NCBI GenBank assembly: GCA_964584935.1
Contig: CAZPBN010000002.1
Span: 62,001-126,000 of the forward strand
DNA from: CAZPBN01 sp964584935
Lineage (GTDB): Bacteria; Acidobacteriota; Aminicenantia; Aminicenantales; Aminicenantaceae
Direction of reading: 5' to 3'
Length of the DNA: 64,000 nucleotides
In this document: piece by piece, positions 1 to 7,868 of the stretch
How the letters are laid out: the number at the start of each line of letters is the position of its first letter
Position numbering within the stretch: the first letter of the stretch is position 1
Program-made: the position numbers and the translations under genes
Notes under the pieces: generated by a model
Told to the model about the DNA's origin: nothing
The model's database searches: none
What the model saw: only the letters and a program-made list of their open reading frames with translations

Positions 1-1
1 G

Positions 2-1126
2 GCCAGTGATATTCATATTGAGTCTAGAGAAGAAGGAGTGACTATTAAATACCGGATCGATGGAGTATTAGGAGAGGCTATGGAACGCATTGATGAAAAG
101 TTTCAATCTCCGATTATTTCCAGAATAAAGGTTATGTCGGATCTTGATATAGCAGAAAGAAGAGTGCCTCAAGACGGACGATTCCGATTGAAGCTCAAGG
201 ATAAAACCATAGATTTCAGGGTATCGATTATGCCCAGTATTTATGGGGAAGATGCTGTTATCCGTATTCTTGATAAAGAGATGATTACGGAAGCAATTTC
301 TGAGTTAAGGATGGATTTGCTTGGATTTTCCGATACTGTGCTCCAGAATTTCAGAAAATATATTTCCCAGCCTTATGGGATGGTGTTGGCTACAGGACCA
401 ACAGGCAGTGGAAAAACCACTACTCTTTATGCCGCTTTGACTGAAATAAAATCACCTGAGGAGAAAATTATCACAATCGAAGATCCGGTGGAATATCAAA
501 TTGAGGGGATTACTCAAATTCCAGTTAATGAAAAAAAAGGGCTGACATTTGCTCGGGGATTGAGATCGATTCTGAGACATGATCCTGATAAAATTATGGT
601 AGGAGAGATAAGAGATCCAGAGACTGCACAGATTGCCATTCAATCTGCCCTGACCGGACACCTTGTTTTTACCACTGTTCATGCCAATAATGTTTTTGAT
701 GTGATTGGTCGTTTTCTTCATATGGAAGTGGATCCGTACAGCTTTATTTCAGCCCTCAATTGTATTCTTGCCCAGCGATTGGTAAGAGTTTTGTGTCCTG
801 CATGCAAAACAGAGGTTAAGTATGATTCCGATCAATTGCTGGAATCCGGGCTGGATCCGGAGAAATATAAAAGAAAGTCTTTCTATGAATCCAAGGGCTG
901 TGAAGAATGCAATTATTCCGGATATCAGAAGAGAACCGCTATAGCCGAACTGCTTGAGCTTTCTGATGATATAAGGGAAATGATCCTGGATAAAAAGCCT
1001 CTTTCTGAAGTTAAAAAGAAAGCGAAGAAAGAAGGAATGCTTTTTTTAAGAGAAGTGGGAATGGAAAAAGTTATAAGGGGAATAACCAGTCTTAAAGAAT
1101 TGAATAGGGTAACTTTTGTTGAGTAA
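2..1126 (+). CDS. pilB: Type IV pilus/type II secretion assembly ATPase, PilB/GspE family (5' end cut off by the window)
   Basis: This hexameric ATPase sits at the inner membrane and powers pilus (or pseudopilus) extension. The reading frame is open to the window edge and begins inside the ASDIHIE motif typical of GspE/PilB, so only the C-terminal part (about 374 residues) is present. Visible are the Walker A motif GPTGSGKTTT (nt 395-424), the Asp box/Walker B region ending in VGEIRDPETA, the His box TGHLVFTTVHAN, and a tetracysteine zinc motif (CPAC, then CEEC). The end, TSLKELNRVTF, is typical of the family. It lies 2 bp before pilM, so it heads or continues the pilMNOPQ operon. It could equally be called GspE; the PilM neighbour favours a pilus role. 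Confidence 0.93.
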   Translation, partial: ASDIHIESREEGVTIKYRIDGVLGEAMERIDEKFQSPIISRIKVMSDLDIAERRVPQDGRFRLKLKDKTIDFRVSIMPSIYGEDAVIRILDKEMITEAISELRMDLLGFSDTVLQNFRKYISQPYGMVLATGPTGSGKTTTLYAALTEIKSPEEKIITIEDPVEYQIEGITQIPVNEKKGLTFARGLRSILRHDPDKIMVGEIRDPETAQIAIQSALTGHLVFTTVHANNVFDVIGRFLHMEVDPYSFISALNCILAQRLVRVLCPACKTEVKYDSDQLLESGLDPEKYKRKSFYESKGCEECNYSGYQKRTAIAELLELSDDIREMILDKKPLSEVKKKAKKEGMLFLREVGMEKVIRGITSLKELNRVTFVE

Positions 1127-1128
1127 AG

Positions 1129-2073
1129 ATGATGATTCGTTTCGCTGAAAAGATCAAAGATTTTTTTACCAAACAACCTCTTCCCAATACTGGGTTTCAA
1201 CTCACATCTCATTATATTACAGGAATCCATATTTCGAAAAAAGATAAAAGGATTGTCAATAAGTTCATTTATCCTCTTGAAAAGGGGGTGGTTCTTCCTT
1301 CTTTTGATAAAAAAAATATAAAAGATCCTGATTATTTGGAAAAGATAATAAAGAATGGAATGAAAAACTTTCGTTTCTATGATCGTTCTATTGCCTGTTT
1401 TATTCCCGAAGTTTCTTTAAAAACATTTGTTTTTTCTTTTGATTCGTTACCTGCTTCTAAAAATGAAAGGATGCAGGTCATTCGTTTCCGGATAAAAAAG
1501 AAAATGCCTATGCTTCCGGAGGATGTTGAATTATCCTATGATACCCTTACGGGAAGAAATTCAGAAACCATTGTTGCCACTATGGTGAGAAATAAACTTA
1601 TTCAAGAATATGAAGAATTTTTTGACAGGTTTAATTTGAAATTAAAAACAATAGGAGTCCCTTCTTTTTGTTTGTATAACTTAATATCAGAAGAAGAAGA
1701 TAAAAATACCATTCTGATTAATATTGAAGAGGATATGCTCAGTATGATAGGAATCATTGACTCACGGATTGTTTTATATAGATTGAAGCCTTATTTAATC
1801 GAATCACTGTCAGAATTGTCAGTAAGGGAAAGAATTCAAAGTATTCTTAAGGAAATTGAAAATACTGTTAATTTCATTGAGGATAAAGAAAAGAAGAAAG
1901 TCGATTTGCTTCGAATAAGATGGGGGCTTTTCCAATATGATGAAGCCGTTATTTCTTCTGTTGAAGAAAAATTGGCGTTTCCTGTGAAAAAAATTGGAGA
2001 ATCGATCAATTCTCATATTGACTTTAAGGAAAAAGAAATCTTTTCTCCTCTTATAGGACAACTTTTAGTATGA
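1129..2073 (+). CDS. pilM: Type IV pilus assembly protein PilM
   Basis: PilM is a cytoplasmic actin-like-fold protein that binds the N-terminus of PilN on the inner face of the membrane. The 314-residue product has no signal peptide or membrane segment. It begins in the PilM manner (a short N-terminal segment followed by GFQLTSHYITGIHI), with the RFRIKKKMPMLPEDVELSYD stretch typical of PilM-like proteins. The assignment rests on this weak similarity plus position between the ATPase and PilN. The start is the first of two adjacent ATG codons; the stop overlaps the pilN start (ATGA), which indicates translational coupling. Confidence 0.82.
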   Translation: MMIRFAEKIKDFFTKQPLPNTGFQLTSHYITGIHISKKDKRIVNKFIYPLEKGVVLPSFDKKNIKDPDYLEKIIKNGMKNFRFYDRSIACFIPEVSLKTFVFSFDSLPASKNERMQVIRFRIKKKMPMLPEDVELSYDTLTGRNSETIVATMVRNKLIQEYEEFFDRFNLKLKTIGVPSFCLYNLISEEEDKNTILINIEEDMLSMIGIIDSRIVLYRLKPYLIESLSELSVRERIQSILKEIENTVNFIEDKEKKKVDLLRIRWGLFQYDEAVISSVEEKLAFPVKKIGESINSHIDFKEKEIFSPLIGQLLV

Positions 2074-2633
2074 CCTTACAAAATGTTAATTTGAACCTAG
2101 CCAAAAGTCCATTAAGAAACAGACGATTATTCTTTTTTCTTTGTTCACTTTTGGGTGCAGCCACGCTTATTTTTCTATTTTTTGCAGGAGAAATGCTGTT
2201 TATTTATAAATCCAAAGTCAAAGACCTTAAGGAATCATCAGAAAAAATAGGGCAAAGAATAAACAATATCCAAAGAAGTGAGAAGAAAATTTCAACCAGT
2301 ATAAGGAATACTGCAGAAGGGATGAAGGATCAAGTCAATTTTATAAACATGATTATATTTCGGAAGAGCTTTTCTTGGAGTCATTTTTTTTATAGTATAG
2401 AAAAAGCTCTCCCTTCTTCCAGTTATATCATATCTTTGTCTCCCGAAATTTTCAGGGGATCCAATATGGAAGTCAGACTCAAAGTGGTTTCTTCAGGATT
2501 GGATGTTCTTTTACAATTTTTAAATAATTTAAAAAAATTAAATTTTAAAAGCATAAAACTTATCAATGAAAGAAAAGATGATAGAGGGATGCTTGTTTCG
2601 GAGATATCTTTAAGCTATGAGAGAAATATTTGA
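2070..2633 (+). CDS. pilN: Type IV pilus inner-membrane protein PilN
   Basis: PilN is a bitopic inner-membrane protein. Its cytoplasmic tail contacts PilM and its periplasmic part pairs with PilO to form the alignment subcomplex. The 187-residue product has a short N-terminal tail (NLNLAKSPLRNRR, close to the PilN NLLP-type start), one membrane helix at about residues 20-45, a charged segment likely to form a coiled coil (47-80), and a small periplasmic domain. It overlaps pilM by 4 bp and pilO by 17 bp. The sequence is divergent, so size, topology and gene order carry most of the weight. Confidence 0.8.
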   Translation: MTLQNVNLNLAKSPLRNRRLFFFLCSLLGAATLIFLFFAGEMLFIYKSKVKDLKESSEKIGQRINNIQRSEKKISTSIRNTAEGMKDQVNFINMIIFRKSFSWSHFFYSIEKALPSSSYIISLSPEIFRGSNMEVRLKVVSSGLDVLLQFLNNLKKLNFKSIKLINERKDDRGMLVSEISLSYERNI

Positions 2634-3177
2634 TCTGTTGAATTCTAAGGAAAAGAGAGTCATTGCTTTACTCGGATTGTTGATGATTATAACTTTGTGT
2701 GTTTTAGTTTTTGTCTCTTTTCCTAAGAGAAAAAAGTATTATAGTTCATTAAGAGATATTGAGAAGAAAGAAAAGGTTTTACAGCAAGCAGAGCTCTTGA
2801 GAGATAAAAAAGAAAATGAATTGTTTCAATGGAAAGAAGCTCAGAGTGATATAAAGGAAGTCAAATCAAAATATTTATACAGAGGCATAAAAAGCATAGA
2901 AAAAATCAGACTTGATTTACAGAAAATATTTGAGAAAAACAAATTAGTTGTGCCTCAACTTGATTTTAGTTATGTGTCCTTTGAAAAAAGGGATATTGAA
3001 AAATTGGCTATCACTTTTGAATTTAGAGGCACATACAAGACATTGAAAGCGTTGATTTATTCGGTAGAGGACTTTCCCAGATTTTTATGTATAGAAAGGA
3101 TCGATTTTTTAGATATTGATTCTGAACGCAATCAACTCACCCTCAGAATTCACATGGCTGGTTACTATGAAAAATAA
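2617..3177 (+). CDS. pilO: Type IV pilus inner-membrane protein PilO
   Basis: PilO is the partner of PilN in the periplasmic alignment complex that joins the inner-membrane motor to the secretin. The 186-residue product has a membrane helix at about residues 14-35, then a lysine- and glutamate-rich coiled-coil segment (38-80) and a compact C-terminal domain (about 95-186), which is the PilO plan. It overlaps pilN by 17 bp and the next gene by 11 bp. There is little residue-level conservation to quote; the call depends on topology and synteny. Confidence 0.78.
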   Translation: MREIFDLLNSKEKRVIALLGLLMIITLCVLVFVSFPKRKKYYSSLRDIEKKEKVLQQAELLRDKKENELFQWKEAQSDIKEVKSKYLYRGIKSIEKIRLDLQKIFEKNKLVVPQLDFSYVSFEKRDIEKLAITFEFRGTYKTLKALIYSVEDFPRFLCIERIDFLDIDSERNQLTLRIHMAGYYEK

Positions 3178-3652
3178 AAAGTTCATTATTTTTATTAATA
3201 TTTTTTTAATGTTTGGATATTTGTTTATTTTGCCAGAAGAAAGGATAATCAGGAAGGAAGGGGAGGAGGAAAAGAAAAGTCTGGTAAGGAAAGAATTGCT
3301 TTATGAGAAGAAAAAGGGGATTGAAAAAACAGTTCGCAATATTTTTATTCCTTATCGATTATGGAAAGAAAATATTGAAGAAGAAAAGATTAGAAGTCGC
3401 CCAGCTGCTGAAAAGAAAAGGGAAGAGGTGGAAAGCAAGAAATCTGATCCTTCTTTTGAATTGGAATACATAGGATATATAGAATCAGGAGTGAGAATTG
3501 TTGCGATCATTTTTTTAGAAGGGAAGGCATTTGCAGTTAAAAAAGGAGAAATGTTGGCAGAAAATATAGAAATAACCAGTATCACGCGGGAAGAGATAGA
3601 AATAAAAGGTCCAGATGAAGAGAAAAAAAAGTTTTCCCGGCAAGGAGAATAA
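3167..3652 (+). CDS. PilP/GspC-like periplasmic pilus protein
   Basis: This is probably the PilP equivalent, the link between PilN/PilO and the secretin PilQ. The chosen ATG lies inside the last codons of pilO. An upstream in-frame ATG at 3116 would overlap pilO by 62 bp and add residues before the hydrophobic leader, so I rejected it. The 161-residue product has an N-terminal hydrophobic anchor (about 5-22), a long charged linker, and a C-terminal beta-rich domain containing YIGYIESGVRIVAIIFLEG and FAVKKGEML. That pattern matches the homology region of PilP/GspC. It has no lipobox, unlike classical PilP, so it resembles GspC more in topology. Confidence 0.66.
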   Translation: MKNKKFIIFINIFLMFGYLFILPEERIIRKEGEEEKKSLVRKELLYEKKKGIEKTVRNIFIPYRLWKENIEEEKIRSRPAAEKKREEVESKKSDPSFELEYIGYIESGVRIVAIIFLEGKAFAVKKGEMLAENIEITSITREEIEIKGPDEEKKKFSRQGE

Positions 3653-3654
3653 AA

Positions 3655-5778
3655 ATGAAGAAAATAGCTTTTTTAATAAGTCTGATATTAATTTATTGGA
3701 ATTGTGCGACATTTAATACAAGTTATAAATTAGGGAGTGATGAGGCTTTGAATAAAAATTGGGATAAAGCAGTGGAGCACTATGAAGAAGCCATAATCCA
3801 GGATCCTAAAAATTCTGTTTACAGAATCGCATTATTCCGGGCAAAAATGTCAGCCAGTTACACTCATCTGAATAAAGCAAGAGAACTTGTTTCAGAGGGC
3901 AAAAAACAAGAAGCCATGAAAGAATATAAAATGGCGCTGATCCATAATCCAAGAAGTATCATGATTCAGAGAGAGTTGTTGGCTCTTACAAAAAAAGAAA
4001 AGAAAGCACAAAAGCCGGAATTCAAATATGAACCCCCGGTTCGATTGAAATCTGCCGATAAAAAAGTGGATCTCAAACTGTTTAGAAAGACGGGGCTTCT
4101 TTCTATTTTCCGGGCTCTTGGAAAATCTGAGGGAGTGAATATTATTTTTGACGAAACCTTCCAAGATATTCCTATGTCTTTTGATTTCGAGGATATGACC
4201 TTTGAGGAGGCACTCAAATCTCTTTGCATCGCTTCCAATAATTTTTATAGAGTTGTTGATGAATCCACAATTATTGTGGCTCCTGATAAACCAGCCATGA
4301 GAGAAAAGTATGAATTGAAAGCGGTCAAAACGTTTTACCTTTCCAATTTGAGTGCCAAAGATATCCAGTCACCCTTATTACAGATGCTTAGAACTCAATT
4401 CAAAATGCCTAAAATTATTGTGGATGAACGATTGAATGCGATCACAATCAAGGATACGCCTGAGATTTTAATGCTTGCTGAAAATATAATCAAGAACTGG
4501 GATAAAGCCAAAGCAGAAGTGATCATTGACCTTGAAATCATGGAAGTTTCCAGAGTCAAGATGAAGAAACTTGGTTTGAGTTTTGATAGTTCCTCAGTTG
4601 GGGTCCAATATACTACCGGAACAGGTGAAGAAACGGGCGGCATCAGCCTTGGTGGTTTGGATTTTTCTAACACCCAGAATATTCAGATATCTTTGCCCAC
4701 AGCAATCGTTGATTTTTTAGAATCGGACGTGGACACAAAAATTATCGCTCAACCCAGACTCCGGGGAATAGATGATGAAGAAATAAAATATCTGGTCGGA
4801 GATAAAGTTCCTGTTCCCAAGACCACTTTTTCTCCCATTGCAGCCGGGGGAGTCAGTCAGCAGCCTGTGACTAGTTTTGATTACCAGGATGTGGGGATCG
4901 ATTTAAAGATTACCCCAAACATTCATCATGATGGTGAAGTCACCATGGAGATGGAAATAAAGATAAAATCTCTTCGGGGGACAGGCTTTGCCGATATTCC
5001 AATCATTTCCACCCGGGAAGTCACAAATATCATAAGACTCAAAGAAGGTGAAACCAATCTCTTAGCCGGGCTGTTGAAAGATGAGGAAAGAAAGACTCTC
5101 TCTGGGATCGCAGGACTTCAAAGCATTCCTTTACTGGGTGGTTTATTCTCCAATACAGACAAACAAATTGAACAAACAGATGTGGTGATGACGGTTACTC
5201 CCTATATAATACGGCAAGTCTCTATCACTGAAAAAGACAGGAGACCTATTTGGAGTAATATCGAAGGCATTACTTCTTCAAATAGTATGGGACAAAAGGA
5301 TTCAGAACAACCACAGGCTGTTTTAAAAAGGAGGGAGGAAGAAAGAACCCAGGATAAAGAGGAGAAGAATCTGATCACCCTGACCCCAACAGATTTCAGA
5401 ATCATTGTTAACAGAGAATTTCGAATCAGTGTGAATTTGAATTTAGTCCAGGAAATAGGAAGCCTTTCTTTGAATGTTGGTTTTGATCCGAATGTGTTAA
5501 ATCTGAAAAAAGCAAGTCCTGGCAGACTCATTAGTCAGGGAGAGGAAAAAATGCCCTTTCTTGAGAATATAAATAATAGTTCCGGGGTTTGTAATATAGG
5601 TGTTTCCAGTTCTGATATGGCACAAGGAATACAAGGAAATGGTCCGATCGCCATCCTTCATTTTGAAGCAATCGGTAAAGGAGATACAGAAATTTCTTTA
5701 AGGGATGTTTCAGGTTACAGCACCGAAGGAAGATCCATTTCTTTTGACACCCGCAATGCCAAACTCAACGTGCGATAG
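3655..5778 (+). CDS. pilQ: PilQ-type secretin with N-terminal TPR region and C-terminal cohesin domain
   Basis: This outer-membrane secretin forms the pore for the pilus. The domain order is: hydrophobic leader with a possible lipidated Cys17; TPR-like repeats (about 22-115); STN/N0 domain (145-210); secretin N1-type domain (218-290); secretin core (355-525) with the IPLLGGLFSN and TVTPYI motifs near its end; an acidic/basic linker; and a cohesin-like domain (575-707) with the NLNLVQEIGSLSLNVGFDP signature. At 707 residues it is longer than many PilQ proteins because of the added ends. It ends the pilB-M-N-O-P-Q run. The cohesin fusion is known from secretins in several phyla; its ligand is unknown. 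Confidence 0.9.
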   Translation: MKKIAFLISLILIYWNCATFNTSYKLGSDEALNKNWDKAVEHYEEAIIQDPKNSVYRIALFRAKMSASYTHLNKARELVSEGKKQEAMKEYKMALIHNPRSIMIQRELLALTKKEKKAQKPEFKYEPPVRLKSADKKVDLKLFRKTGLLSIFRALGKSEGVNIIFDETFQDIPMSFDFEDMTFEEALKSLCIASNNFYRVVDESTIIVAPDKPAMREKYELKAVKTFYLSNLSAKDIQSPLLQMLRTQFKMPKIIVDERLNAITIKDTPEILMLAENIIKNWDKAKAEVIIDLEIMEVSRVKMKKLGLSFDSSSVGVQYTTGTGEETGGISLGGLDFSNTQNIQISLPTAIVDFLESDVDTKIIAQPRLRGIDDEEIKYLVGDKVPVPKTTFSPIAAGGVSQQPVTSFDYQDVGIDLKITPNIHHDGEVTMEMEIKIKSLRGTGFADIPIISTREVTNIIRLKEGETNLLAGLLKDEERKTLSGIAGLQSIPLLGGLFSNTDKQIEQTDVVMTVTPYIIRQVSITEKDRRPIWSNIEGITSSNSMGQKDSEQPQAVLKRREEERTQDKEEKNLITLTPTDFRIIVNREFRISVNLNLVQEIGSLSLNVGFDPNVLNLKKASPGRLISQGEEKMPFLENINNSSGVCNIGVSSSDMAQGIQGNGPIAILHFEAIGKGDTEISLRDVSGYSTEGRSISFDTRNAKLNVR

Positions 5779-6214
5779 TTAATACATGCCTTGGCTGATT
5801 TAAGATATTGATATAAATATAGATAGCAAAATTCTTATTCTTTTATAAAAATCTTAAAATTGATTTTGGGGCTCAAAAATAGCTTTTAAGAATACGGTTC
5901 AAAATGGGAGTTTCTTTTATCCTTAGTACCGATTTTAATCTAAAAAATTCTGTTCTCTGTTCACGTCAAAATAATAAAAGCTTCAGATGGCATATTTTCC
6001 AGCCCTCCTACTCCATCATGAAGCACTCCCAGAATAGTAAGATGCACAAGACAAATGTAAGACGTCATATGAAAATTACTAATAGATTCGTGAGAATTAA
6101 AATATTTTACGATATTATATTTAATATCATCTCACGTCTTAAGAGATTGTATAATTTCGTCTTACTTCTTACGTCTTACGAGAATATTTTGAGAGAATTC
6201 ATATTTTTGTTCAA
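5779..6214. other. Intergenic region with a dispersed repeat copy, no gene
   Basis: This gap follows pilQ and ends at the tRNA promoter. An imperfect inverted repeat pairs CTTAAAA (5853-5859) with TTTTAAG (5884-5890); it has no clean U-run. The stretch from 6058 to 6180 is a copy of the GACGTC/TCTTAC repeat family. A 104-codon open frame crosses the area, but it has no ribosome site and is built from repeat sequence, so I do not call it a gene. Confidence 0.6.
6058..6180. repeat. Dispersed repeat copy R1 (GACGTC/TCTTAC family) with inverted arms
   Basis: The left arm TAAGACGTCATATGA (6058-6072) is complementary, with three mismatches, to the right arm TCATCTCACGTCTTA (6127-6141). A second block of CGTCTTAC words follows (6159-6180). 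The left and right ends match copy R4 near 30.2 kb almost base for base, while the middle differs. Related words occur near 20.8, 27.7 and 52.5 kb. Confidence 0.75.
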
Positions 6215-6243
6215 TTGACTTTATAAGAGTTATTGACTAAAAT
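6215..6243 (+). promoter_or_regulatory. Sigma-70 promoter for tRNA-Met and probably tilS
   Basis: A -35 box TTGACT (6215-6220) and a -10 box TAAAAT (6238-6243) are separated by 17 bp. Transcription would begin about 4-5 bp before the tRNA 5' end at 6254. No other promoter space exists before tilS, so tilS is probably reached by read-through. Confidence 0.7.
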
Positions 6244-6253
6244 CAATTTCCAT

Positions 6254-6327
6254 GGCGGTGTAGCTCAGGAGGTTAGAGCATACGGCTCATATCCGTAGTG
6301 TCGGGGGTTCAAATCCCTCCACCGCCA
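6254..6327 (+). tRNA. tRNA-Met (anticodon CAT), elongator type
   Basis: The gene folds into a full cloverleaf. The acceptor stem is GGCGGTG/CACCGCC, the anticodon stem is TACGG/CCGTA with loop CTCATAT (anticodon CAT), and the T-arm is GGGGG-TTCAAAT-CCCTC with one A-G type mismatch at its base. The discriminator is A, and CCA is not encoded. The paired G1-C72 rules out an initiator. The body closely resembles elongator tRNA-Met of Firmicutes. A CAT anticodon also occurs in the minor tRNA-Ile that TilS modifies, and tilS is directly downstream, so the identity deserves a check. Confidence 0.9.
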
Positions 6328-6385
6328 TTTTTTTATGGTACAATATGGGAAAGTATCCAATAACGAATCTGACTTAATAAGGGTG

Positions 6386-7798
6386 ATGAGTATAATAGAT
6401 AAAAAAATCCACGAGCAGGTGCTGGATACTTTTGAAAAAACCATCCTGAAGTACGGGCTTCTAAGAAAAAAAGATAAAGTGCTTGTTTGCTGTTCTGGAG
6501 GAAAAGATTCGACAGCTATGCTCTATTTATTCATTGAATTGAAGAATAAATGGGGCCTCACACTCTCTATGGCTCATTTTAATCACAGGTTGCGAAAGGA
6601 AGCCCACAAAGATGAACAGTTTGTGAAAGAGTGTTCTGTAGAATTTTCACTTCCCTTTTATTTAGGCTCTGAGGATGTGCGTTTTTATGCAGAAACCAAT
6701 AGAATGAATGTTGAAGAAGCGGGAAGAGTGCTGAGATATGATTTTTTTAAAAAAACTGCAAAGGAGATAGGAGCATCTAAAATTGCCACCGGCCACACTA
6801 AGACCGATCAAGCTGAGACTGTTTTAATGAGAATACTCAGAGGCAGCGGTCTTCGGGGCTTAGCAGGAATTTATCCAAAGGTCAATGATGAAATCATCCG
6901 TCCTCTTATCCATATAGAGAAGGAAGACATTGATGATTATATAAAAAATAAAAAGATAAAATTTCGTACTGATAAAAGCAATTTTGACCGGCACTATCTC
7001 CGCAATAAAATCCGGATGGATTTGATTCCTGAACTTCAGAAGAATTATGATTCCCCGATTGTCCCCAACTTGGCGAATATGGCTTCCATTATCAAAGAAG
7101 AAAATGATCTATTGGAACAAATTGTTAGTGAAAGTATGGACAAAGCGATTCTAAAAGATAACCTTAAAATAAAACTGGATGCTCAATACATTCAAGGGAT
7201 TTCGAGGGCTCTTGCCAGAAGACTGGTTAGAAAATTTATTTTGAGAATCAAGGGAGATCTGAAAGGAGTCTCATTTGATGATATAGAAACTATATTAGGT
7301 ATGGAAGAGGGGAAAGAGTTTTCATTTAAAGGTAATCTTGTTTTAATAAGAGAAGGGAATTTTATATTTTTAAAAACTGAATCTTCAGAAAAGAATGAGT
7401 ACAAATACCTTTGGAACAAAAATACGAAAGTTGAAATAAAAGAAATCAATCAGGCATTCATAGGGCGGTTGATAGAAAAAGACATTCCTTTGCTCCTTGA
7501 ATACGATGACGAGAATCGGGCTTATCTTGATAACTCAGAAATCTTTTTTCCGATAAGCATTCGTCCCCGAAGGCAGGGAGACAAATATCAGCCATTGGGA
7601 TCACCCGGAAAGAAAAAACTCAAGGAGATCATGAGGGCAAAAGGAATTCCGCGTTCAAAAAGAGACATCATTCCCGTTTTTTTATCTGGGGATGATATTT
7701 TCTGGGTTCCAGGGCTTCCTGTTTCTGAAAAGTTTAAAATAACAGATAGCACCAAAGAAATTTATTTGATTGAGCGGATCTCAAAAAAACAAGTCTAG
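6386..7798 (+). CDS. tilS: tRNA(Ile)-lysidine synthase TilS
   Basis: TilS uses ATP and lysine to convert C34 of the CAU-anticodon tRNA-Ile to lysidine, so that the tRNA reads AUA. The 470-residue product has the PP-loop SGGKDS at residues 37-42, the N-type ATP pyrophosphatase domain with RNKIR, a middle domain, and the C-terminal TilS substrate domain with RPRRQGDKYQPLG (about 395-407) and SKRDIIPVF. An in-frame ATG at 6335 is only 8 bp after the tRNA and has no ribosome site. I prefer 6386, which gives a leader of normal TilS length, although its AAGGG lies rather close. It follows the tRNA gene in the same direction. Confidence 0.93.
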   Translation: MSIIDKKIHEQVLDTFEKTILKYGLLRKKDKVLVCCSGGKDSTAMLYLFIELKNKWGLTLSMAHFNHRLRKEAHKDEQFVKECSVEFSLPFYLGSEDVRFYAETNRMNVEEAGRVLRYDFFKKTAKEIGASKIATGHTKTDQAETVLMRILRGSGLRGLAGIYPKVNDEIIRPLIHIEKEDIDDYIKNKKIKFRTDKSNFDRHYLRNKIRMDLIPELQKNYDSPIVPNLANMASIIKEENDLLEQIVSESMDKAILKDNLKIKLDAQYIQGISRALARRLVRKFILRIKGDLKGVSFDDIETILGMEEGKEFSFKGNLVLIREGNFIFLKTESSEKNEYKYLWNKNTKVEIKEINQAFIGRLIEKDIPLLLEYDDENRAYLDNSEIFFPISIRPRRQGDKYQPLGSPGKKKLKEIMRAKGIPRSKRDIIPVFLSGDDIFWVPGLPVSEKFKITDSTKEIYLIERISKKQV

Positions 7799-7868
7799 GT
7801 TCAGATAGATGTTTTATGAAAATGAATTAAAATGTGAAACAATGAATACTTTATTTTAAGGAGGAAAA

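Noticed and set aside
5904..6218. Open frame of 104 codons between pilQ and the tRNA gene
   Set aside because: It has no ribosome site, is composed of repeat sequence and runs into the tRNA promoter.
6254..6327. Initiator tRNA-Met
   Set aside because: The first base pair is a normal G-C and the anticodon stem lacks the three consecutive G-C pairs of initiators.
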